Below are positions 57,500 through 64,000 of a DNA stretch of 64,000 nt, piece after piece; position 1 is the first letter of the stretch, and every line of letters begins with the position of its first letter. A model generated the notes under the pieces. The model ran no database searches. It had not been told where the DNA came from and saw only the letters and a program-made list of their open reading frames with translations. The DNA lies in assembly GCF_040049295.1 (NCBI RefSeq), contig NZ_JBDZDQ010000001.1, positions 248,001-312,000 on the forward strand, given 5' to 3'. The DNA comes from Sphingomonas sp. KR3-1 (GTDB taxonomy: Bacteria > Pseudomonadota > Alphaproteobacteria > Sphingomonadales > Sphingomonadaceae). The position numbers were made by a program, and so were the translations under genes.

Positions 57500-57757
57500 A
57501 TGGCCGAGACCAAAGCACGCGGCGGTATCGCCAAGCCGGTGACCCCTTCGCCCGAGCTGGCCAAGATCACGGGCAGCGATCCCCTGCCGCGCAGCGAGAT
57601 CGTTTCGAAGATGTGGGACTACATCAAGAAGAACAATCTCCAGAACCCCGCCAACAAGCGCGAGATCCTGGCTGACGACACGCTCAAGCCGATCTTCGGT
57701 GCCGACAAGGTGACGATGTTCGAGATGAACAAGCACATCGCGAAGCACGTCAAGTAA
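57500..57757 (+). CDS. SWIB/MDM2 domain protein
   Basis: This 85-residue protein is essentially one SWIB domain: PSPELAKITGSDPLPRSEIV, KMWDYIKKNNLQNPANKREI and DDTLKPIFGADKVTMFEMNK. SWIB is known mainly from eukaryotic chromatin remodelling factors, chlamydiae and some alphaproteobacteria, where small stand-alone SWIB proteins may bind DNA or affect nucleoid structure. AGGAGAAG precedes the ATG. A terminator and a second small DNA-binding-like gene follow. Confidence 0.9.
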   Translation: MAETKARGGIAKPVTPSPELAKITGSDPLPRSEIVSKMWDYIKKNNLQNPANKREILADDTLKPIFGADKVTMFEMNKHIAKHVK

Positions 57758-57795
57758 GCCGGACCGGGGCCCTGCGCCCCGCCGCTGAAAACACG

Positions 57796-57831
57796 AAGGG
57801 CGGGTTCCCCACGGGGCCCGCCCTTTTGCTT
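57796..57831 (+). terminator. Terminator after SWIB gene
   Basis: AAGGGCGGG / CCCGCCCTT stem followed by TTTGCTTT, 39 bases after the SWIB stop. Confidence 0.75.
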
Positions 57832-57844
57832 TAGGAGACCGAAC

Positions 57845-58024
57845 ATGGCCGAGAAGTTCGAGCGCCACCGCCAGCCCTGGCGCACCGACGAGCTGCAGAA
57901 GCTCCACACGCTCGCCAAGAAGGGCATGCCGCTGCGCGCCATCGCCAAGGCGCTGACCCGCAGCGAGGAATCGGTGAAGGACCGCGCCAAGCTCGACGGG
58001 CTGAGCATCGCCAAGCTGCACTGA
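57845..58024 (+). CDS. SANT/Myb-like mini-protein (59 aa)
   Basis: This 59-residue basic protein reads WRTDELQKLHTLAKKGMPLR followed by AIAKALTRSEESVKDRAKLD, which matches the three-helix SANT/Myb/GcrA-like DNA-binding pattern. AGGAGA lies eight bases before the ATG. It stands directly after the SWIB gene but beyond a terminator, so some readthrough or its own promoter is needed. Not named in any family I can recall with certainty. Confidence 0.6.
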   Translation: MAEKFERHRQPWRTDELQKLHTLAKKGMPLRAIAKALTRSEESVKDRAKLDGLSIAKLH

Positions 58025-58050
58025 GACCTGCTCGGCAGCCCCCTCCACCC

Positions 58051-58155
58051 GTCACCCCGGACTTGTTCCGGGGTCCACCGGGAGGCAAGTGCCGGACAAG
58101 AGGCTCTTCCACTGCAGCTGCGGCACAGTGGACCCCGGCACGAGGCCGGGGTGAC
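58051..58155. repeat. Palindromic dispersed repeat, family 1 variant
   Basis: Arms GTCACCCCGGACTTGTTCCG (with GGGTCCAC) at 58051-58078 and GTGGACCCCGGCACGAGGCC (with GGGGTGAC) at 58128-58155 enclose a 49-base centre. It ends 31 bases before the next start codon. Confidence 0.7.
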
Positions 58156-58186
58156 GAAGGATGGTTTCACGTCTAACCGCCACGCC

Positions 58187-59350
58187 ATGTACGACGCGAT
58201 CATCCTGGGAGCCGGCGCCGCGGGGCTGATGTGCGCGCTCACCGCCGGCCAGCGCGGCCGCCGGGTGCTGCTCGTCGATCATGCCGACGCGCCGGGCAAG
58301 AAGATCCTGATCTCCGGCGGCGGGCGCTGCAACTTCACCAATATCGGCACCGCGCCGGATCGCTATCTCTCGCAGAACCCGCATTTCATGAAGTCCGCGC
58401 TCGGCCGCTACACCGCGCAGGATTTCCTCGACCTGGTCGAGCGCCACGGCATTGCCTGGCACGAGAAGACGCTCGGCCAGCTCTTCTGCGACGGCTCCGC
58501 GCGCCAGATCGTCGACATGCTGCTGGACGAATGCGATCGCGGCGGCGTCGAGCTCTGGCTCGGCGACAGCCCCCAGGTCGAGCATGCCGATGCCCGTTTC
58601 CGCGTCACCTGCGGCAAGCGCGTCGCCGAGGCGCCCGCTTTGGTCCTAGCCACCGGCGGCCCCTCGATCCCCAAGATGGGCGCCACCGGCTTCGCCTACG
58701 ACCTTGCCCGCCGCTTCGGACTCAAGGTGGTCGAGCCCCGCCCCGCCCTCGTCCCGCTAACGCTCAGCGGCGAGGAAGCGTTGTTCCGCGAGCTCTCTGG
58801 CGTCTCCACCGACGTCATGGCCCGCGCCGGCAAGGCAGCCTTCCGCGAGGCCGCGCTGTTCACCCATCGCGGCCTGTCGGGGCCGGCGATCCTCCAGGTT
58901 TCCAGCTATTGGCGCCACGGCGAGAGCATCGGGATCGATTTCCTCCCCGATGCCACCCCCGGCTGGCTCACCGCCGCCAAGCGCGCGCGGCCGCGCGTCA
59001 CGCTGCGCAAGCTGCTCGGCGAGGCGCTGCCCGGCCGCCTCGCCGATGCGCTCGCCGAGAAGCTCGCGCTCGCCACCGAGCTCGCCAACACGCCCGACCG
59101 CGCGCTCGACGACGCCGCGCGCCGGCTGGCCGACTGGCGTTTCACCCCCAACGGCACCGAAGGCTATGCCAAGGCCGAGGTCACCGTTGGCGGGATCAGC
59201 ACCGCCGAGCTGAGTTCGCAGACGATGGAAGCGCGCAAGCTGCCCGGATTCCATGCGATCGGCGAGGCGGTGGACGTCACCGGCTGGCTCGGCGGCTATA
59301 ATTTTCAATGGGCCTGGGCCAGTGGACGGGCCGCCGGACTGGCGCTCTAG
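58187..59350 (+). CDS. HI0933/BaiN-like FAD-dependent oxidoreductase
   Basis: This 387-residue flavoprotein has the N-terminal dinucleotide motif GAGAAGLMCALTAGQRG, GKKILISGGGRCNFTN, LVLATGGPSIPKMGATGFAY, and the C-terminal YAKAEVTVGGISTAELSSQT with GWLGGYNFQWAWASG. The family (HI0933-like, including BaiN) contains NAD(P)H-dependent reductases of uncertain substrate; some reduce bile-acid intermediates. No partner genes are nearby. ATG 58187 is chosen because the family starts at MYDAIILGAG. Confidence 0.9.
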   Translation: MYDAIILGAGAAGLMCALTAGQRGRRVLLVDHADAPGKKILISGGGRCNFTNIGTAPDRYLSQNPHFMKSALGRYTAQDFLDLVERHGIAWHEKTLGQLFCDGSARQIVDMLLDECDRGGVELWLGDSPQVEHADARFRVTCGKRVAEAPALVLATGGPSIPKMGATGFAYDLARRFGLKVVEPRPALVPLTLSGEEALFRELSGVSTDVMARAGKAAFREAALFTHRGLSGPAILQVSSYWRHGESIGIDFLPDATPGWLTAAKRARPRVTLRKLLGEALPGRLADALAEKLALATELANTPDRALDDAARRLADWRFTPNGTEGYAKAEVTVGGISTAELSSQTMEARKLPGFHAIGEAVDVTGWLGGYNFQWAWASGRAAGLAL

Positions 59351-59588
59351 CGCAGGGTTAATCCGGCATTTGCCAGCCAAGCGCGCAGCTTCCGTAACGT
59401 CCGATACCAGTTTGCCCCCAATATGGCACGGACATTACAGTAGTTTCACGTATTGAATTTCGCAGATTTGCGAATGTTTCTGCATCATGTCGCCTAAAAA
59501 GGAAGCAACCCCACTGCATCTCGGTGCGGCGGGGCCACTGCCAACAAACGGGCTTCGGGGGTCGCACCTTCCTGGAGCCATCTTCAGG

Positions 59589-60992
59589 ATGACTTCCATG
59601 CATTGGTTCCAGGCTGACGCCCCCATTCGTCTCAAGCTGCGCATCGCCTTCAGCTCGCTGATCGGCGCGATGGCGCTCGTCGCACTCATCGCCCTTCTCG
59701 CGCCGCTGATGGTGGCGCTGCCCCTCGTCGCACTGGTACTCGGCGCCGCCGCCTTCCAGTGCACCCGCTATCACCGCGCGATCGCCGACCCCTATGTCAC
59801 CACCGTGGTGCGCATGGAGGGCCTGGCCGCGGGCGACCTCACCAGCGCGATCCAGTTCACCGAATACAAGGACTGCGTCGGCCGCATGACCAAGGCGATG
59901 CTGACCTTCCGCGACAACGCGGTCGAGCAGGCCCGCCAGGCCGAGGAACAATCGGTCGCGGTCACCGGCCTCGGCACCAGCCTCGAGCGCCTCACCCAGG
60001 GCGACCTCACCGCCGAGATCGGCGCGGACTTCCCCGCCGGCTATGCGGAGCTGCGCACCAACTTCAACGCCGCGCTCGTCTCGCTGCGCGGGCTTATCGG
60101 ATCGGTGATGGAAAGCACCCAGACGATCCAGACCGGCTCGAGCGAGATCGCCCAGGCCTCCGAGGATCTGGCCCGCCGCACCGAAGCCAATGCCGCCAGC
60201 CTGGAGGAGACCTCCGCCGCCGTCGCCCAGATGGACCAGCGCCTCAAGGCCACTGCCAAGGCCGCCGGCCGCACCGTCGAGCGTGCCGACGGCGCCATCG
60301 CCACCGTCTCGGGCGGCCGCGCGATCGCCGAGGAAGCCGTGCAGGCGATGACTCGCGTGGCGGACAGCGCCAAGGGCATCGACAGCGTAATCGAGGGCCT
60401 CGACAAGATCGCCTTCCAGACCCGGGTTCTCGCGATGAACGCGGCGGTCGAAGCCGGCCGCGCCGGCGAAGCGGGCCGCGGCTTCGCGGTCGTCGCCGAC
60501 CTCGTCTCCGCCCTCGCCATGCGTGCCGAGGAAGAAGCCGGCCGCGCCCGCGACCAGCTCACCACCACCCAGACCGACATCGTCGCCGCGGTGGAGATGG
60601 TCGAGAAGGTCGACGGCGCGCTCGCCAACATCTCGGGCGACGTCAGCGAAGTGCACACGTTGCTCGGCCAGATGGCGGGCGACAACCAGGCCCAGGCCAC
60701 TGCGATCAGCGAGATCAGCGCCGCGATCAACATGATGGACCAGGGCACGCAGCAGAACGCCGCGATGGTCGAGGAAACCTCGGCTGCCGCCCGCAACCTG
60801 GCCGGCGAAGTCATCGCACTCGGCGAGCAGGCATCGCAGTTCGATGTCGGCACCGCGGTCCGCAACCTGCCGACGCGCCCTGCCAAGCCCCGCGCCGCCG
60901 CCCCGGCCGCCTATGTCTCGCCGGTCAAGCCGCTCGCCGCGCCGCGCCCGATGGCTGCCCGCCCGGCCGCGGAGGAATGGGCCTCCTTCTGA
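59589..60992 (+). CDS. Methyl-accepting chemotaxis protein without periplasmic domain
   Basis: This protein of about 467 residues has two close membrane helices (residues about 20-55) with almost no periplasmic loop, a HAMP domain, and a long signalling coiled coil whose tip reads FQTRVLAMNAAVEAGRAGEA followed by GRGFAVVADLV. The receptor tip usually has QTNLLALNAAVEA; here Asn is replaced by Arg. It presumably senses something in the cytoplasm or membrane and controls CheA. ATG 59598 is a close alternative start. Confidence 0.87.
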   Translation: MTSMHWFQADAPIRLKLRIAFSSLIGAMALVALIALLAPLMVALPLVALVLGAAAFQCTRYHRAIADPYVTTVVRMEGLAAGDLTSAIQFTEYKDCVGRMTKAMLTFRDNAVEQARQAEEQSVAVTGLGTSLERLTQGDLTAEIGADFPAGYAELRTNFNAALVSLRGLIGSVMESTQTIQTGSSEIAQASEDLARRTEANAASLEETSAAVAQMDQRLKATAKAAGRTVERADGAIATVSGGRAIAEEAVQAMTRVADSAKGIDSVIEGLDKIAFQTRVLAMNAAVEAGRAGEAGRGFAVVADLVSALAMRAEEEAGRARDQLTTTQTDIVAAVEMVEKVDGALANISGDVSEVHTLLGQMAGDNQAQATAISEISAAINMMDQGTQQNAAMVEETSAAARNLAGEVIALGEQASQFDVGTAVRNLPTRPAKPRAAAPAAYVSPVKPLAAPRPMAARPAAEEWASF

Positions 60993-61085
60993 TCGGATCA
61001 GGGGCGCGCTGCCGTCAGCCAGCGCGCCCCTGACATCATTCCGTAGCGAAACCCGCCTACCGCCTCTCCTTTGCGAGGGGCGCGC

Positions 61086-62459
61086 ATGCACGAGACGCAC
61101 GGCTACGATATCTCCGTGGGCTATACCCACGGCTTCTACCGCGAGATGGCGCCCGACTGGCTCGATCTCGCCGCGCGCCTGGCCGGCCAGCCCGCGCCGC
61201 GCACCACGCCCGCCGCGCCGTTCCGCTATCTCGAGCTCGGTGCCGGCCAGGGCTTCGGCCTCTGCCTGCTCGCCGCCGCCAATCCGCAGGGCGAATTCGT
61301 CGGCGTCGATTTCCACCCGGAGCATGCCGCCCACGCCCAGCGCCTCGCCGCCGAGGCGGGGCTGGCCAATCTCCGCTTCGTCCAGGCAGACTTTCTCGAC
61401 CTCGCCGCCGAATGGCCGGCCGATTTCGGCAGCTTCGACTATGTGGCGCTCCACGGCGTGCTCAGCTGGGTGCCGCCGCAGGTGCGCGCCGCGGTGATCG
61501 CCTGCATCGGCCACGCCACCCATGCCGGCAGCCTGGTCTATGCCGGCTACAACGCGCATCCCGGCTGGCTCGCCACCATGCCCTTCCAGCACGTCAGCCA
61601 GCGCATCAAGGAGACCACCGGCAACAGCGGCGACGCGGTGTTCGCCCAGTCGATCGCCCTGTTCGAGCGGCTGCGCGCCGGCGGCGCCGCGACCTTCCGG
61701 ATTCTGCCCGGCCTTGCGGCGCGGCTCGACGCGGTCAAGGCGCGCGACACCGGCTATCTCGTCCAGGAATATCTCCACGCGCATTGGCAGCCCTTCTGGC
61801 ATTCCGAGGTCGCGCGCGAGCTGGCGCCCGCCGGCCTCGCCTTTGCCGGCACCACGACGCTGGCTGAGACGATGCTCCCCGCCATCCTGCCGCCACCGCT
61901 GCGCCAGGCAATCCTCGACCAGCCCGACGCGCCGCTGCGCCAGGACGTGCAGGACTTCACGATCAACCAGAGCTTCCGCCGCGACCTGTTCCGCCGCGGA
62001 GACGATGCGCCCGCGCCGCAGTCGCTGGGGCAGACGCGCCTGCGCCTCCTCGCCCCGCCCGCGCCCGGCGGCACGGTCAAGATCGACGCGGCGTTTGGCG
62101 AGATCGCGCTGCAATATCCAGCATTTGCCGGAATCCTCCAGGCGCTTGGCGACGGCCCGCAAGCGATCGACCAGCTCGCCGGCCTGCCCAGCCTCGCCGA
62201 ACAGGGCGCGGCCAGCGTCCGCCAGCTGCTGGTCCTGCTGCTCCATGCCGGCGTGCTCGGGCTGGCGTCGGAGACAAGCGACAACGCAGCCGCACACCGC
62301 TTCAATGCCGTAATCGCCCACGCGGCGGGGCAAGGCGCGCCGTACCGCTACCTCGCCGCGCCGGCGCTCGGCTCGGCCATTCCCGCGAGCGAGGCGGAGT
62401 TGCAGGCGTTCCGCGCAGGCACGCCGGCCGCGCACTGGCAGGGGCTGGGTGTGGCCTGA
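61086..62459 (+). CDS. SAM-dependent methyltransferase with regulatory domain
   Basis: This 457-residue protein has an N-terminal class I methyltransferase (YLELGAGQGFGLCLLAAANP, FVGVDFHPEHAAHAQ) and a C-terminal part of about 250 residues (DTGYLVQEYLHAHWQPFWHS, then LRQAILDQPDAPLRQDVQDF) typical of the methyltransferase regulatory domain. It resembles proteins with the PKMT-type C-domain that are thought to methylate surface or bacterial proteins. Substrate unknown. ATG 61086 follows GAGGGG. Confidence 0.83.
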   Translation: MHETHGYDISVGYTHGFYREMAPDWLDLAARLAGQPAPRTTPAAPFRYLELGAGQGFGLCLLAAANPQGEFVGVDFHPEHAAHAQRLAAEAGLANLRFVQADFLDLAAEWPADFGSFDYVALHGVLSWVPPQVRAAVIACIGHATHAGSLVYAGYNAHPGWLATMPFQHVSQRIKETTGNSGDAVFAQSIALFERLRAGGAATFRILPGLAARLDAVKARDTGYLVQEYLHAHWQPFWHSEVARELAPAGLAFAGTTTLAETMLPAILPPPLRQAILDQPDAPLRQDVQDFTINQSFRRDLFRRGDDAPAPQSLGQTRLRLLAPPAPGGTVKIDAAFGEIALQYPAFAGILQALGDGPQAIDQLAGLPSLAEQGAASVRQLLVLLLHAGVLGLASETSDNAAAHRFNAVIAHAAGQGAPYRYLAAPALGSAIPASEAELQAFRAGTPAAHWQGLGVA

Positions 62460-62480
62460 CTTCCGTCGCCCAATCCGAAA

Positions 62481-62562
62481 CGTCATCCCCGCGCAGGCGG
62501 GATCCAGAGTCAGGAAGGACGCCGCTCTGTTACCCTGGATCCCCGCCTGCGCGGGGGTGACG
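62481..62562. repeat. Palindromic dispersed repeat, family 1, full copy
   Basis: Arms CGTCATCCCCGCGCAGGCGG and CCGCCTGCGCGGGGGTGACG flank a centre CCAGAGTCAGGAAGGACGCC..., the same as at 10561-10644. It lies between the methyltransferase and HxlR genes. Confidence 0.85.
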
Positions 62563-62576
62563 GAATGTGGCTAGCC

Positions 62577-62969
62577 CTACTCCGCCGCCAACCGCGCCGC
62601 CCGGGCCGCGCCGATCGCCGGCATGCTCGCCTCGATCCAGTCCGCCAGCCCGCGGACATGCGCCGCGGCCTCGCGCCCCATCGGGGTCAGGCTGTACTCC
62701 ACATGCGGCGGCACCACCGGATAGGCGACCCGGTCGACCAGCCCGTCGCCTTCCAGCCATTGCAGCGTCTGCGCCAGCATCCGCTCGCTCACCCCGCCCA
62801 CCTTGCGGCGGAGCTCGCTGAAGCGGTGCGTGCCGCTTTCCAGCACGATCAGGATCAGCACGCCCCATTGGCTGGTGACGTGCTTCAATATCTCGCGCGA
62901 CGGACAGCCCGGTTCCATCAGGTCGCCGCGGCGCACGCGGGTCGAAAAGGGCTCGAGAGGGTTTTCCAT
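62577..62969 (-). CDS. HxlR family transcriptional regulator
   Basis: This 130-residue winged-helix protein has the HxlR hallmark Cys22 in GCPSREILKHVTSQW followed by FSELRRKVGGVSERMLAQTL and the wing VVPPHVEYSLTPMGREA. Many HxlR proteins sense reactive electrophiles or oxidants through this cysteine and repress a neighbouring reductase. It is divergent from a QorB-like quinone reductase, with a repeated TACTTAC motif and a palindrome in between. Confidence 0.93.
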   Translation of the reverse strand: MENPLEPFSTRVRRGDLMEPGCPSREILKHVTSQWGVLILIVLESGTHRFSELRRKVGGVSERMLAQTLQWLEGDGLVDRVAYPVVPPHVEYSLTPMGREAAAHVRGLADWIEASMPAIGAARAARLAAE

Positions 62970-63003
62970 ACTTACCCGAATGTATGTACTTACGATAAGT
63001 AAG
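62969..63003. promoter_or_regulatory. HxlR operator candidate
   Basis: TACTTAC occurs at 62969-62975 and 62987-62993, 18 bases apart, and the second overlaps a palindrome CTTAC-GATAA-GTAAG (62989-63003). It lies between the divergent HxlR and reductase starts. Confidence 0.55.
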
Positions 63004-63047
63004 CAAGGCCCATATCTCGCTGTCCGTCACCACGAAGAACGGACCCA

Positions 63048-63893
63048 ATGACCATCGCCATCACCGGAGCCACCGGCCAGCTCGGCCGCATCGTCATCGA
63101 CAAGCTCAAGCAGCGCCTGCCCGCCGACCAGCTCGTCGCGCTCGCCCGCGCCCCCGAAAAGGCAGCGGATCTCGGCATCGAGGCGCGCGCCTTCGACTAT
63201 GACCGGCCCGAGACCCTCGCCCCCGCGCTCGCCGGCATCGACACGCTGTTGCTGATCTCGGGCAGCGAAGTCGGCAAGCGCGAGGCCCAGCACGCGGCGA
63301 TTGTCGACGCAGCCAAGGCGGCCGGCGTCGCGCGCATCGTCTATACCAGCCTGCTGCGCGCCGACACGACCACGCTCAGCCTCGGCACCGAGCATCGCGC
63401 GACCGAGCGGCTGATCGCGGCCTCGGGCATTCCCTTCACCTTCCTGCGCAACGGCTGGTATCTTGAGAATTACGCCGCCTCGGTGCAGGGCGCGCTCGCG
63501 CATGGCGCGCTGATCGGTGCGGCCGGCCAAGGCCGCATCGCCGCCGCCGCCCGCGCCGACTATGCCGATGCCGCCGTCGCGGTGCTGCTCGGCACCGGGC
63601 ATGACGGCAAGGTCTATGAACTGGCCGGCGACACCGCCTTCACCCTCGCCGACCTCGCCGCCGAGCTCTCGCGCCAGACAGGCCGCGACATTGCGTACAA
63701 CAACCTCGCCGCCGCCGATTACGCCGCCGCGCTCACCGGCGCCGGCGTCCCCGCCCCGTTCGCCGAGATGCTCGCCGGCTGGGACGGCGACATCGCGAAC
63801 GGCGAGCTGTTCGAAGATGGCGGGACGCTGTCGAAGCTGATCGGCCACCCGACGACCAGCCTGGCAGACGGCGTGAAGGCGCTGATCGGCTAG
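63048..63893 (+). CDS. NmrA/QorB-like NAD(P)H:quinone reductase
   Basis: This 281-residue protein has an N-terminal Rossmann motif TGATGQLGRIV, TLLLISGSEVGKREAQHAAI, IVYTSLLRADTTTLSLGTEH and the GIPFTFLRNGWYLENYA signature of the QorB/NmrA-like atypical SDRs. QorB reduces quinones with NADPH without producing semiquinones. It is divergent from an HxlR regulator, a common arrangement for electrophile defence. The substrate is not shown by sequence. Confidence 0.92.
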   Translation: MTIAITGATGQLGRIVIDKLKQRLPADQLVALARAPEKAADLGIEARAFDYDRPETLAPALAGIDTLLLISGSEVGKREAQHAAIVDAAKAAGVARIVYTSLLRADTTTLSLGTEHRATERLIAASGIPFTFLRNGWYLENYAASVQGALAHGALIGAAGQGRIAAAARADYADAAVAVLLGTGHDGKVYELAGDTAFTLADLAAELSRQTGRDIAYNNLAAADYAAALTGAGVPAPFAEMLAGWDGDIANGELFEDGGTLSKLIGHPTTSLADGVKALIG

Positions 63894-63904
63894 ATCGGGC
63901 CAAG

Positions 63905-64000
63905 CTGGTCCCCGGCGAAGGCTGGGGCCCAGTTTCGGGCTGACTGGAGAGGCGGGAAACTTGCGAAAGGCATCGCAGCAGGCCCCGGCTTTCGCCGGGG
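63905..64000. repeat. Family 1 repeat copy cut by the window edge
   Basis: CTGGTCCCCGGCGAAGGCTGG at 63905 and GGCCCCGGCTTTCGCCGGGG at the end form the arms of another copy that continues past the edge. It lies downstream of the QorB-like gene. Confidence 0.6.

Noticed and set aside
59358-62486. 1042-codon minus-strand frame opposite the chemoreceptor and methyltransferase
   Set aside because: Low-complexity antisense shadow; both plus-strand genes have clear domains.

Overview
The window is a GC-rich chromosomal segment of an alphaproteobacterium, most probably a member of the Sphingomonadales (Sphingomonas-like). The evidence is the core set tig, clpP, clpX, lon and hupB, a gatCAB amidotransferase operon, a short pyrB with a degenerate pyrC partner, a TonB-dependent receptor with little else around it, and tail-anchored LuxR-type HTH and DUF4328 membrane proteins of the kind common in that order. 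Family assignments are from recognition of protein motifs only; no database was searched. I see no prophage, integrase, IS element, rRNA or CRISPR array.

1-18.7 kb: a truncated M13 peptidase, a small lipoprotein, tRNA-Val, hupB and lon, then an M1 aminopeptidase that appears to start on ATC, an isoprenylcysteine methyltransferase-like protein, a broken secreted protein, an NCS1 transporter, clpX and clpP, a GT39-like protein, an SDR, a GT2 and a DUF4328 protein, tig and tRNA-Leu. The usual tig-clpP-clpX-lon-hupB order is kept on the minus strand but spread out by interposed, mostly opposite-strand genes.

18.8-29.4 kb: two mini-proteins and a Crp-type regulator; an ArsR regulator with a secreted cyclophilin, divergent from a fatty-acid desaturase across a duplicated operator; gatC-gatA-(small frame)-gatB; a DUF3089 esterase-like protein; a 65-aa protein with Hfq/Sm-like character; ruvX and two unknown proteins.

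29.4-44.3 kb: pyrB and pyrC-like; a tail-anchored HTH protein and small unknowns; a DUF1801 gene with palindromic sites; an AraC regulator divergent from a methyltransferase/siderophore-interacting flavoreductase pair; a ParA / ribbon-helix-helix / SPOR-TPR cluster opposite a Sel1-SPOR gene; a MipA protein; a DUF559 nuclease-like gene inside a cluster of dispersed repeats; serB and miaA in divergent, overlapping orientation.

44.3-64 kb: ilvB-ilvN-ilvC, a TMEM175 channel, a TonB receptor, the folE-pteridine reductase-folB operon, a GGDEF cyclase, leuA behind a Leu-rich leader peptide and a strong hairpin, a BLUF photoreceptor, SWIB and SANT-like mini-proteins, a flavoprotein, a chemoreceptor, a methyltransferase, and an HxlR regulator divergent from a QorB-like reductase. 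Two families of dispersed palindromic repeats recur between genes across the window.
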